From Labia minor (taxonomy: Eukaryota; Arthropoda; Insecta; Dermaptera; Spongiphoridae), in contig OY720344.1 of NCBI GenBank assembly GCA_963082975.1, forward strand, positions 65,810,546-65,874,545: DNA of 64,000 nucleotides, in the 5' to 3' direction. A program made the position numbers and the translations under genes. This document shows positions 1 to 11,520 of the stretch, one piece after another. The notes beneath the pieces are model-generated. The model saw only the letters and a list, made by a program, of their open reading frames with translations. It searched no databases and had not been told where the DNA came from. Positions within the stretch are counted from its first letter, which is position 1. The number at the start of each line of letters is the position of its first letter.

Positions 1-3000
1 CATATAGATTTATAAATTTAAATTCTGGAAAAGGAAAGAGAAAAAATCAGTGAATGAATTAAATTGAATAAATAAAATAATAAATAAATAAATCATTTTT
101 TTTTATAAAATCTGAAAATAAAATTTGGAATGCTATAAATATATTTAAATAAAAATTTTATCAAATAAATCTTTGATTAAAATTGACAAAATATTCAATC
201 AATCAAAATAAAATATTGTAAAATTGTATGGGATACAAAAGAATTTTAATTTAATAAATAATTCTTATTTATCTATATTAAAAGATTTTATAAATATAAT
301 TTGAGAAAAAGGAATTGTACACGCCCACAAAGATTTTATTCTAAAATTAAACTTCTCCTGCTAAAAGGTAGTGAAAGGAGCCTTTCTCTAAATATAACTA
401 AATTATAAAAAAAAAATATTATCAGGTCAATTATTATGAAGTAATAGAACTAATAAGTAATTAATTACATTATTAAAGATATTGATCTTATCATCTGATT
501 ATATGATAAAATTATTTATAAAAATTTACTTTAACTTTAAAAAATAATTTCATTTATTTATTTATGTATATACCAAATATTCTTAAGAATATAGAAATAG
601 TAATATTAAAGTATTCTTAATAGAGAAATACATGTATTCTTTAAGAGAAATATCATATATTAAAAATATACATTTTTTTAAATATATAGAGAATGAGTTT
701 AGAAGCTGGTATTTATAAATAGGTAATATAAAAAAAAACAAAATTGTCTTTATTCTATATTTAAGGTAAAGTGAGTATTAATATGTCTGTTTAAATTAAA
801 TAAATTAGTATAAAATTAAAATATTTTTCTTTAATAAAAGTCGTTATAAACCAAGAAATTGAAGTTATTATATTTTATTCAAAATAATTTATTATTATAT
901 AAAGATAAATGAAAAAAAAATATTTCTAGGTTATATTATACGTAGAAGGCAAAGTTGACAAAAGCCACCACGTCATTTACTGAGTGAATCAATGAATTTA
1001 ATAAAAAAAAATCATATGAATCCTAAGATAAATATATAATAATTAAAATTTAAAAAAGAATTTGGATTATTAATTTTTTAATAATGGATTTATCAAAAGG
1101 ATATTTGGATTTCAATTTTATAAGATAATTTTTAAATATTATATAATTTGAAAATAATTTGTAGCATGTTTTAGTGGGTGCGAGTATTTAGGTGCAAAGA
1201 AAAAAAATTTAAGTCAGGAAATCTATTCTATTATAATTTGTTGAATAAATATGTATGCAACAAATTATTGTATATAGTCATATTAATGTAAAAAAAGTAA
1301 TGGTTCAGATATTATAACAAAATTTTATTTTATATATTTCTTTTGTAAATTAGGCCCCCCATTAAAAAGAGTAATATTTAATAAATAAAAAAAAATACAA
1401 AATTCAGAAACAGCAATCTGGAAATAGATTATTTTATGGACATTATTTATAAATATTATAATTAGTTAAAAAAAATAGTGCTTATATTACTGGAACAAAA
1501 ACAAAATTGATAGGAAAAACTAATGAATGAATAAAATAAAATCAATAGAAAATATTATTCTTATTTTTCTATTTTTTCTATATACTAGAGATATTATCTC
1601 ATTTTTATGAATAAAAATTGAATCATTCTTAAATTCAAATATTAGATATGCCAATCATAAAATAAGTATTATTTTTAACTCTTTTTCATTTTCAGGTATA
1701 TAAACAAGCAAAAGTTATATATATATAGTAAGTTTATAATAATAGATTTAAAATATGTAGCATTAAATTTTTAAATATTGGATGATTTTCAAGAATAATA
1801 ATTCTTTTGTATTATAGTAATAGAAAATGTTTATTTAAAATTTATTTTTTAAATAATATATTATTGGATTAATAGAGGATAAGTATCACATAATAATGAA
1901 TATTATTTACTATTATTTACTTCCGTTTTTAAAAATGATCATTTAATTAATGGATTAATGAGAAAAAAATATTATTAAAGATCAACTATATGATTGATCC
2001 ATTGAAGTGGATAAATCAATGACGATGAATGGGAACAGTTATTTTTAATTGAAATATTTTGATATATTATTTTATTTATTTATTTCGTATATTATCAAAT
2101 CAATAAACTCATTAGTTTTCCATCTGTAGATAAAAAAAAGTAGACCTGTCATATATTTTTTTGATTACATAAATATTACATAAGAAAAAAGTTTTTATAT
2201 TTTTTATTATTATATAAACATAGAATTTCCAATTTTATGTATGAATTCGATTAATATTTAGTCCTTTTATTTCGCAAGCATATATAATCATATTCATTTT
2301 AATTTTAAATGCATTAATCTTTAATAGCGATCAGGAAGAAAATCAATTAAAATTCTAATAAAATAGATACAATTTTAAATAATAAATAGAATAAATTAAA
2401 TTTAAATATATAACAGAATATATAAACAGATTATACTTTATTTGTATTTTTATTTCTTTTGTTTTTCGTTTTATAAATTTGAAATATAAATGTCACCTTG
2501 ATGGGGCATGAATAGATAAGATTGCCAGCTAGGTTAACATATTTATTATTTTTTTTATTCTTTTAGTATATTTTTCGTCTTTTCTCATTTGTATGCAAAT
2601 CAACAATAAATAGTGGTTAAATTATTATTATTATAGTTAATTTAAAAATAATTAAATTCTGAGACATTCAATGGCCAAGAGGATATTTGTCTTTGTATAT
2701 ATATATATAATCGTATAAAATTATCTTTTTTAAATTTATAAAGTTTTTATACGAGAGCTACTAATATCAAAGTAGATTTTAATATAATAATACTTGTCTT
2801 TTTCTTTGAAAAGGAAAATATTTTCTTAAAATTTATCTTTTTTAAATTTAAAAACTTCACCTGAATAACTTTTCATATTAAAGCTATATATATATATATA
2901 CTCTTATCTATATTTTTTGACATTTTATTATATCAATAAATGATAGCAAGCTTTGATTGTTCGTTCATTAATGATAAAAAAATTGCAAGATTTCTGCCTT

Positions 3001-3524
3001 CTTGCAATTAAATTCAGATTCGATGGAAAATTTATTATTATATTAATACATTTCCTCACGAGTCGAGAAACAAAATTTTTTTTAAAGTTTATATAATCAA
3101 TTTATTGGAAAATAAAATATATGTATGCAAAAAATATTTATTTATTTATTTTTTGTTTAAATAAAATATTTTTGTGGATTTGTCAATGTGTTAAAAATAT
3201 ATATTTTATCTTAATCTGACGATCAAAAACATCTTTTCAGATGAAAAGTTGTTGATACAAACATGATGGTGATAATGATAAGGTATTTTTTTCTGTTTGG
3301 GCCGTTCCTTGAAATCGTTGTCACTTATCCAACCTTAAAAATGTCTAAAGGAAAAAAATTATGGAGATATATATAAAAAAAAGAAAAAAAAGAAGATAAA
3401 AAGGAAATAAAAATTATACATTAGAAAAACAAATCTAAAAAATTTTTATTATGAGCAAATCGCAAAAACAAATAACTTTTGTTATAAAGACATTAATTCA
3501 CTCTTAGGTTAAGAATTCATCAAA
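1..3524. other. AT-rich non-coding DNA, no gene seen
   Basis: This stretch is almost entirely A/T with short homopolymer runs and short (TA)n tracts, for example near 2696-2712 and 2885-2900. All six frames are closed frequently. No splice-flanked GC-richer block, RNA gene or transposon terminus was recognised. Confidence 0.6.
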
Positions 3525-3833
3525 TTAAATAAAAAGATAAAATAAAAATGTATTAAGACTGTGACCATTGCTATAAAAATATTCCCTAAGACCAGCTGGT
3601 CGATTGCACACCGATTTGTTCTCGTCAACCCTTTTCTCTCCCTCCATTAGAAAGCAATGACAACGAATTTCAGTTAATTTTACCCCCATGACTCGATTGT
3701 GATACTCTAATGGCATTAACCCAAATGTGTCAGAGGAAAGATGTTTTCTTAGACGGAATCCCTTGTCTCTAAAATGAAGATCAAAAGCAACTCGATCCAT
3801 TATATAAATCCAGTAAAAACAGGTGGAAGGCAT
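3525..3833 (-). other. Unrecognised open block, possible exon
   Basis: A 102-codon minus-strand frame stays open in a region clearly richer in G and C than its surroundings. The central part (containing FRDKGFRLRKHLSSDTFG and MPLEYHNRVMG) has a balanced, protein-like composition, while the ends are low-complexity. On the minus strand an acceptor-like ttcattttag precedes AGACAAGGG, and a donor-like GTAAAATT follows ATGGGG, so a shorter internal exon is possible. I do not recognise the product. It could also be a decayed transposon ORF or a conserved regulatory segment. Confidence 0.25.
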
Positions 3834-5100
3834 TCTAAAACAATCATTACATTGAAAAAAATTGCGAATTTACTTAATCATTCCCCATAAACAAACAACC
3901 AATTATTTATTGAAATTATGATTATTAACTTTTATTTTTGTAATATTTAAGATTATTTTTAAATCATTCAAAATTATTAATATCACAGATAATTTGAAAA
4001 AGATATAATTGTGTTGAAAATTTTATTTTTTAAAAATATATTCTTTCGAAATATTTTTAAAAACAAAGTGAAGATGGTATCAATTTCAGGTGAATTAAAA
4101 CTGCTAGATATCTCAAATAACTGTTGATTACACTTAATGGATTTTTAATCTATCTATGTCAAATTTAAACTATATCGGATAAAATCGCTGTCTTTCCCAT
4201 TAATATATACATAAAAAGAGATATTAATGTAAAAATATTACAGTATTATTAAGATTCAGAAATTAGACGACTATATATTATAGGTTTCAAAAGATATTTT
4301 GTAAATGAGATTTTCATATTTAAAAAAAAATGTTTTCTTTTAACCAATAATAAAATTTGTAGAATATATATGATGAAAAATTGTAGAGTATATTTCATAT
4401 TTTAATTATTTTCAGCTAAATTGTAAAACTAAACAATAGTTTTATATATATATATATATATATGTACAGACAAATTTATGTATAAAAAGTTTAACTGTGG
4501 TTTAACTTGTTTATTATTTACACACAGTAAATTATAAAGAGAATCATTCAAAATTTAAAATAACTTATTTTTTAAAAATATATATGTTGAATTCTTTTTG
4601 TAAAGGGATAAAGGAAATATTAAATACAAAAGATAAAAAATTTATTTATTTTTTCAATTGAAATAATTTCCTATTTCAATTTTGATCAAATATCTATAAA
4701 AATTTTATACATTTTACAATTTATTTTTTTCCTTTATAAGATAATAATATATGTTTTATTTTATAATAAAGAATTAAATATTGTTATAATTATTTTACAT
4801 AAATAAATAATATTTTTAAGAATTAACGATGCAAAAAGATAAAACAAAAATGTTGCTCAAAATAATTATTTAATAATGAAAATTAAATAAATAAATTTAT
4901 AGAAATGGGTACTTTAGGTAAAAGCCAATCAAGAATTTAGAATTTTATATAAATTTTAATTATATTTTATTTTCTCTAGCCAGATAATTTTAGGGTTAAA
5001 TAAATTTTAAGAAAATTTAATAAAAAAAATTGTATTTTATATATCTATATATATTATAAACACTTGTCAAGTTTTGGGTTTAAAACTTTTCTCTCGAGGT
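3834..5100. other. AT-rich non-coding DNA
   Basis: Nothing beyond low-complexity A/T sequence and a (TA)n tract at about 4444-4463 is seen here. Confidence 0.6.
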
Positions 5101-5290
5101 AATTTAAGTTGTGAGGTTTGTGCCCCGCGGGGACTGAGATACCACCAGCTGTGTTCACTCGCAGGCAGAAAAGGCCGAGTGAACGCAGAGTGGCTCCCTG
5201 TCCCACAACGGCGCTGTCATCGTCCCAAATACAGTTGACCCAGATGCCACCAGAAGGAGCCACTTACACCGCAATCTGCACAGGCGTACG
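5101..5290 (+). CDS. Candidate first exon (5' UTR plus about 14 codons)
   Basis: This is a GC-rich island of about 180 bp in very AT-rich flanks. An ATG at 5244 opens 14 codons (MPPEGATYTAICTG) that run in phase 0 to 5285. A strong donor follows at 5286 (GGC|GTACGT). The same plus frame is also open further upstream. An acceptor-like site (tgttcactcgcag, ending at 5165) could instead begin an internal exon. A perfect 9-bp inverted repeat, gttcactcg (5153-5161) and cgagtgaac (5176-5184), lies just upstream. A competing minus-strand frame is open for about 69 codons but has no convincing splice sites. The product is not recognised, so strand and boundaries remain inferences. Confidence 0.35.
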
Positions 5291-5879
5291 TTCACCTTTT
5301 TTTTATTTTTTGCTCCGTCGATTTAAAGTCAATGACGCACTCAACATATCGCAAATAGCATTATTTTGCCATAAATTATAGAAATTTTATTCACTAATAA
5401 AATTCAATAATTAAAATAAACTTTTAGAATAAAATAGAATCTAGAAAAAGAAGTGTTTTCTAAAGAAAAAAAGAAAATACTATTTTGCAGACAAATAATT
5501 GATTGCCGCATTTGACATTAAATATTCAAAAAAAGACATTTTGGTAAAATAATTTACATAATAAATTATCAAATTAATAAAGAAAATATTTTTATCGTTT
5601 CTTAAAACGAAAAAATAGTTTCAAAAGGTTGTGAAATAAAATAATAAAAATAAAATGGAAATTTAATATTAAATTAAGAGATAAATACACTGTGAATGTA
5701 AGTGAAGAAACAATTAAAGGAAAAGAAAAAAATAGAAATATAGAATTTATAGAAATGTTCAATCAGAGCCACGTCATAATAAAGCAATTGAGATTCGCAA
5801 TTTCAAAAGTAAATAAAATTCACATTCGATGTAAAACAAGTCTTGATCCAATGCGGGGAGATTAGAAACCAGAAAGAAA
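5291..5879. other. AT-rich non-coding DNA
   Basis: This is low-complexity A/T sequence between two GC-rich islands. No gene or repeat terminus is recognised. Confidence 0.55.
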
Positions 5880-6300
5880 TGTTCTCATCAGCCTGGAGGA
5901 GAGCCGGTGCACTGAGCGATGGTCCACTTGACACAATCCCGCAATCACCTGACCCACCCCTGGGATTAGATTGACTACAGGGATCCCCAATTACTGGATG
6001 CACTCTGTACTGCGGACAGCCACGTTCTGCGCTCGCTGGTTGGTTGTCGGATTGCACCGAGCGACGCCGACGGCGCTGGCGGAATTAGCCGAATGCGTGC
6101 GTGGCGTCGCATTGCGTGACAGCGGGTGCGAGTGAGAGGTATAACGCGCCGTTCTATTGGTACGAGTGAGAGAGAATGAGGGAGGCATGCATGCGACGCC
6201 GGCCTGCACCTCGAGATCACGCGAGGGCATTTACCTGCTCTGGTGGTGGTCAGGGGCCCTCATGGGCCCCCGTCGCCAAAGAAAACGCACTCCATTTCAA
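5880..6300. promoter_or_regulatory. CpG-dense block, likely promoter or 5' exon
   Basis: From about 5990 to 6240 the sequence holds roughly two dozen CpG dinucleotides in under 250 bp, an abrupt contrast with the AT-rich flanks. An inverted CCAAT box (ctattggtac) lies near 6153. On the minus strand a donor (CCAGAGCAG|GTAAATG) ends at about 6234. Immediately upstream of it on that strand are two short ATG-initiated frames, MECVFFGDGGP (closed by a stop) and MRAPDHHQS, which runs into the donor. A perfect 7-bp palindrome pair, ggggccc (6253-6259) and gggcccc (6264-6270), brackets the second ATG. Frames open on both strands are probably by-products of high GC. A transcription start is inferred and its direction is unresolved, though the donor favours minus. 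Confidence 0.45.
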
Positions 6301-8658
6301 AAGGGGAAAAAATTTTTCGCTTCCTTCTTTTCGTTCTTTCTATATTACCGTTCTAGATTAATTTCCAAAAGGAATTAGATTTAAATATCCACTGAACAGG
6401 ATAATAGCCGGTCATCACGAAATACTTTGTAAAAATAAATAACAAATTGAATGCTTTTGGTGTTTTAAAGTACAACCTCTTGAACAAGAAGAAAAAAAAT
6501 CATTCAAGGTTAAAATTAAAATTTTCAATAAATAGCAATTTAAATAAATATATGTCTGAAGATTAAATATATATAAAATAATTCAAAAGCAATGATTAAA
6601 CGAGAAAATAAAATTAACATTCACGATATTTAAACTGATCTATATTTATATGATAAATAAGTGAATTAAAGCTAACAAAAAAAATGTAATTTACAGACAA
6701 ATTTCATGCTCGTTATTAAGTCATTAATATTATATTTTATCCATAAACTACTTAATGAATGGTTAATGGGTAATAAGTATTATATAACTGACAAAATTTT
6801 TGTCTATATAGCCTTGAAAATGAGATAGGTTATGGAAGAAGAAATAGAAAGAGAGAGGGGAGGAATTCTCCTGACAATGCGTTCTTGGCTTAATGAGTTT
6901 TAAATGAAAACTTGCAATAAATGAACTTGGATTAAATTCAAAAAAAAAAAATCCATTTGAAAAATGAACAAAGAAAAAGAAATATGAATAACATCAATTA
7001 ATACTAACTAATTAAATTTTTTAAAAGTATTTTATTTTTAAAGGAAAAGAGAGAACCATTTCGTAAATACAAATATTGTAGTAACACATGACTGAAGTTA
7101 GTAATAAAAAAAATACTTATATTTAAAAAAAATGTGTGCTTTGTCACTCGACCCTAAAATCATGAAAAACGTTTACTCTCCACGTGTTATACATCTATTT
7201 ATGATTCACTTGGCATAACATTAGATAACGGTATTTAAAAAAACAACTAAAAAACGTGAATCCAATAAAAAAAAAATAAATAAAAAAAAGATAGATAAGT
7301 ATAAAAATTTATTGAAAAGGTCACCCATTTTTTTAAGTAGGAGAACAATAATATCCGAATATACATATTTTAATAAGGCGTTTCAATATAAATAATAGTT
7401 TTTTTTAAAGTTTCTTTGAAAATGATCTTACTTTTAATAAATTTAATTAAATAATATCGCAATGAGGATTAAATAAAATTGGATAAGACATTTTCTTAGC
7501 TGGATAATGGATCATCTCATAATACACTATTACGAAGTTGTAAAATGATCCTCTTCGTTTTCAACGCAGAGTTTCTCTATTGACCTTGTTGCTTTTTTTT
7601 TGATTGAGTGAGAATCAATGGAGAAGGTCTAAGAGGGTTGGGCTAATTTCTAAAGGCGGAGCCGTATGCCACCCTAAACGACAAACAAGTCCCTGATTGG
7701 TTACTTTATATAAGGAGAGAGTCTTTCAATATCGTCCTCCATTTATGTAATTCAAGTTTCGAATATATCAATTGTACACAAAATTATTTTTGAATAAAAA
7801 AAAAAATACTTAAATTTAAAAATTTAGAAAAGACAAGATATTATTTATAAAAAAAATGTTTTTAAACTTTTTTTTTTAAAACTCTTGCTTGCAAAACTCT
7901 AGACTCTAGACTATTTTTTTTTCTAATATGTGTTATAGTGATATTAAATAAATATATTTAATTATATGTGGAATAAATAATTAATTTTAGACAAAAATTT
8001 GAAAGATAAATAAACAAAGAAAAGAAAAAAAAGTTTTCTAGAGTTCTTTTTCTTTTTTTGTTTTCATTTTATATGCTCTATAAGTATATAATATCCCATG
8101 AGTGTTAAGTCATTTAAATTCATGATGATGATAATATAAATTGTTGTTAATTGAAAATAGACTATAAATAACTATCTTTAAAAGATTTAATTTATATATA
8201 CAATAGGAATTTTAGTTTTAGAAGATATATATTCTCCCTTAAAACGTTTTTTTTTGTTTTATTTTGGTGAATATTAATCACAAATTTAATATAAATTTCT
8301 TATATAAATTGTTTTTGTAATTAAAAAATAAATAAGTTGAACTATTTTTATTCTTGAATTAAAAAAAATGTATTTTTGATAAAATAACATAACTCAAGTT
8401 TATTAAGATAAACAGGTAGGAGATAAATATGCAATGCATGTTTTTATTTAAATATTGAGTGGGATGGAAACCAGCAGAATATCTGCGGGGGATCAACAGT
8501 TAGAGGTTGGACGGGGGCGATGAGGAAGAGCTAATTTTTTTTGATTTTTGTTTTATATATCTCCTTTTATTTATTCATATATATATATATATATATGGAA
8601 AGAGAAAGAGACAATTAACTAATTTTTAGAGATTTAATTTATTCTCAATCTTATATAG
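6301..8658. other. AT-rich DNA with one promoter-like motif cluster
   Basis: The stretch is mostly low-complexity. At 7560-7740 a moderately GC-richer segment holds an inverted CCAAT box (ctgattggtt, about 7694) followed closely by TATATAAGG (about 7706). This is the spacing of a TATA-type core promoter on the plus strand. No exon could be attached to it, so it is recorded only as a possibility. A (TA)n tract lies at about 8578-8596. Confidence 0.35.
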
Positions 8659-8900
8659 CAGAGGTTCTCAAACTTTTTAAGTTGATACCACAAAAACTTA
8701 CTTACTAAAATGATTTCGTTACTAAAAGTACTGTAGGTTCTACTGTCAGTTTATAGAGTATTACTAGTGGTACATGTAACATCGAGTGTTTTAATAATAA
8801 AAAATATTCTTATTAATTTTTATTTTAGTTAACACAACATAACACATTAGTTCTCCCTATTATAGAAAACTAATAATGATTAAATGATTTTGTAAGAAAA
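8659..8900 (+). mobile_element. Single end of a hAT-type element
   Basis: The sequence from 8659, cagaggttctcaaacttttt, is a typical hAT-family terminal inverted repeat (CAGRGGTTCTCAAACTTTTT). It is followed by AT-rich body sequence. No matching inverted terminus was found downstream, and a SINE and a mariner relic lie in the next kilobase. This looks like a truncated copy with an uncertain right boundary. Confidence 0.45.
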
Positions 8901-9030
8901 TAAAAATCATATCTAAAGCTAAAAAATGATTCTTGAATTCATTTAGTTTTCAGTGTTAAATCAATAAGTTATGAGTCTGTTATTTAGATGGCGCCACCTC
9001 ATGATCATCATAAGCTCAATTTAGTATTTC

Positions 9031-9345
9031 TAACCTTCGAGAGTCGTAGGCGCCATTGGGTGTGTGGGTAGCGAACCTGCCTCACATTCACATGGTCCCG
9101 GGATCAAGTCCCGGGCCTGGCAAGGGAATTTTCCTAGCTGGGGTCTATGGGACGGAGTCAACCCAGCCTCCGGGTACAACATTGGGGAAAAGCTACTTGA
9201 TAGCGCTTCCAATCAAGAAAATCAAGGTAAAGGTTGAGAGGACCCGTTCTACTGATACCTCATTGATATAACCGGCTTGATAGACGTTGTCGTTGTCCTT
9301 GCTTAGGACCTACAAAGTCAGAGGTTTTTTTTAACCTTCGAGAGT
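9031..9345 (+). mobile_element. tRNA-derived SINE with 14-bp target duplication
   Basis: The body (about 9045-9331) is flanked by an exact 14-bp direct repeat, TAACCTTCGAGAGT, at 9031-9044 and 9332-9345. The 5' part carries tRNA promoter-like boxes: an A-box-like segment around gtgtgtgggtagcgaacc, and a B-box-like gggatcaagtccc about 40 bases later. The 3' end is a short T-run. GC content is far above the surroundings. This architecture (Pol III head, unrelated body, homopolymer tail, long target duplication) is that of a SINE mobilised by a LINE. Short open frames on both strands inside it are not genes. The intact duplication suggests a fairly recent insertion. Confidence 0.8.
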
Positions 9346-9473
9346 TAATTGTCAAAATTTCATGATAACATGTAAATCTGGAAATGAGTTTAAAATTCAA
9401 AGTCGTTTAAGTGAAGTTATTATTGTTTAATTGAACCGTATATGATACTAACGAATTACGTTAGGAATTGATT

Positions 9474-9650
9474 TGCCATCCGCCGTATAATCCAAACCTG
9501 GCCCCAAGGGAATACTGGCTGGTTGCAGACTGAGAAAATGTACTCAAAGTAAAGTAATTTGTCTCAAATGAAGAATAAGTTGAAAGCATAGATAAATAAT
9601 TCTACGAAAAAGGTATAAAAATTATGAGGTCTAAACTAAATGTATCATTC
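9474..9650 (+). pseudogene. Mariner transposase C-terminal relic
   Basis: The plus frame starting at 9474 reads HPPYNPNLAPREYWLV, the counterpart of the HPPYSPDLAPxDYxLF block that surrounds the third catalytic aspartate of mariner transposases. It continues in family order (a VSNEE-like segment, then FYEKGIK) but is broken by several stops. The catalytic aspartate is replaced by glutamate (APREY). No terminal inverted repeats were found. This is a dead, diverged copy lying just downstream of the SINE. Confidence 0.7.
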
Positions 9651-10507
9651 ATGAAGGAAATCATATTATCAAAATTTTGCTTAAAAGTTATTGTTTTATC
9701 AGCTAGGCTAGAAATTTAATTAACTAGGCCGGATTTTTTTCCATAAAAGTAGAGTATATGTATTGATAACATTGGAATGCAAGTACCATAAAGTTAATGA
9801 AATATACTTCCGATGAAATTCATTGAACTCGGATATAAAACATTTGCCGATTATTCACCTGAATGATTTTCCATATTGGTACATGCACACCTATCGATAT
9901 CTGGCAGGCACTCACATAATGGCTCTATTAATTAAATATAATTAAAATTGACCTCGGGTTCATTTAAGGCGAGCTATTTAAAATATTTACAGTATATAAT
10001 TAATTACATTATTAAAAAACATTTATTAATTAATAAATTAATAGTAACATGGCGAATGTGATAAATTAAATTCTTAATTTCAATTATTATTTTATAATTA
10101 CAATACTAAATCAAGTAAAATAATTGGGATAAGCTTTTAAATATGTCGAATCTGAACCGTGATCAGAATAACTAAAGACGTTTTATAAAATTTTAAAAAT
10201 CACAATAAAAATTAAGAAAATGAGAATTAAATACTTAGTCACAATGTTTATATACTAATAAAGTATAGTCTATATAGAAAACATATTATTTCATAAAATG
10301 CGTAATAAATTTTTATACAATTTCTTCAAAATCTATAAAATTTATATATAAGATCATATATTTAAGATAAATATTAAAACTTAATTGTTATAGAGATAAG
10401 ATACGATAGTAGATCATCTAAAAGATCTGGGAATTCGCCAAATAAAAAGACACTAAAAATTAAATAAAATATTTACAACCTGTAATTATGTAAAAAGTTA
10501 ATATTTA

Positions 10508-10548
<41 letters not shown>

Positions 10549-11369
10549 ATTTTATTAAATATCAATTTAAGATTTTTTATATATGAAATACGTTAAGTTG
10601 TTCACTTGAGATTTAATCAGGTGGTTTTGTTATATCTGCAAAGCATCTACATGTATTTAAATTAAATAAATAAAAGCTACTTTATTTATTTTGATTTCAT
10701 GATAAAATCATAGTTAGCGTGTTAGAGAATATACTGAGTATGTACATAGTATAATTACAAATCAAATCATTTAAGGGTTGAACCAATTGAAATCACGGCC
10801 CTTTTATTAAAAAAAAATTATGAGAAATAATAAAAAGTAAAAAAAAAAAAATAATAAAAATAGATATTTTTTTCTTTTATCATATTTGATTTCTATTTGC
10901 CTTTTGACCGTTTATCTATATCCATTCACTATCGCGATAGATTTAATGCCTGTTAGCATAACATTAAATTTAATGACTTTTTTTAAAATTGTTTCGCTCT
11001 TCTTGTCTTTCGAATAACTTTGGAAATGGATTTTTTGAGTCGTAAACTAAAAATACTTTTGTGTGATTCATTGTTTAACACGCAGGCGATAAAAATGATC
11101 TCCACTCTCCCTTTATTTTTTTTTTCCTCCCAGTAGCGAATGAAAGGGAATGGGATGACTCAATCGGGAAAATTTGCTTTTCTATAACTTGGATCGAATT
11201 AATATCTTAGGAACTAATTTAAAAAGAAAAATACTTCAAAATGGTATATTAAATTTTCTGCTGGAAATATGTTTCCTAATTTGGAAAGGATAATTTTGTC
11301 TCATCATTATACTTATAAAATATATTCTATAAATTTAGAATGGGAGAGAATAAACCAATGAGAAACTTG
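9651..11369. other. AT-rich non-coding DNA
   Basis: No gene is seen. The stretch includes a pure (TA)n tract at about 10511-10549 and ordinary low-complexity sequence. Confidence 0.55.
10511..10549. repeat. (TA)n microsatellite
   Basis: An uninterrupted TA dinucleotide run of about 19 units. Similar shorter tracts recur through the window, for example near 13198, 14871, 23990, 36847, 37419, 44672 and 60150. Confidence 0.95.
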
Positions 11370-11520
11370 TTTGTGAGGAAACCGATTGGTACGAATCAGG
11401 TTGGTAGATCAAGAGCGCATGAGGAAATAGGGGGTTAGGAGAAAAGGGGTTGGATGGAGTGGCTCAGGATAGAAATGGTTGGAGGAATGTAGTTACCGCG
11501 AGGAAGAACTATCAACTAGT
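11370..11520 (+). pseudogene. RTE-like LINE 3' end relic (plus strand)
   Basis: The frames around 11460-11500 read DRNGWRNVV-T-A-RKN. This matches the extreme C-terminus of a common invertebrate LINE reverse-transcriptase family (pattern QDRxxWRxxVxxAK). Upstream lies KPIGTNQVGRSRA, matching the basic GRP.GxxxxGRPRxRW segment that precedes it in that family. Frames shift between these blocks. It is the same family as the minus-strand relic at about 21640-22640. Confidence 0.6.

Noticed and set aside
5975-6230. Minus frames of 79-84 codons in the CpG-dense block
   Set aside because: Several frames are open on both strands because of high GC, and no one frame is favoured by splice signals or composition.
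9030-9271. 60- and 71-codon frames on both strands
   Set aside because: They lie within the tRNA-derived SINE, whose GC-rich body is non-coding.
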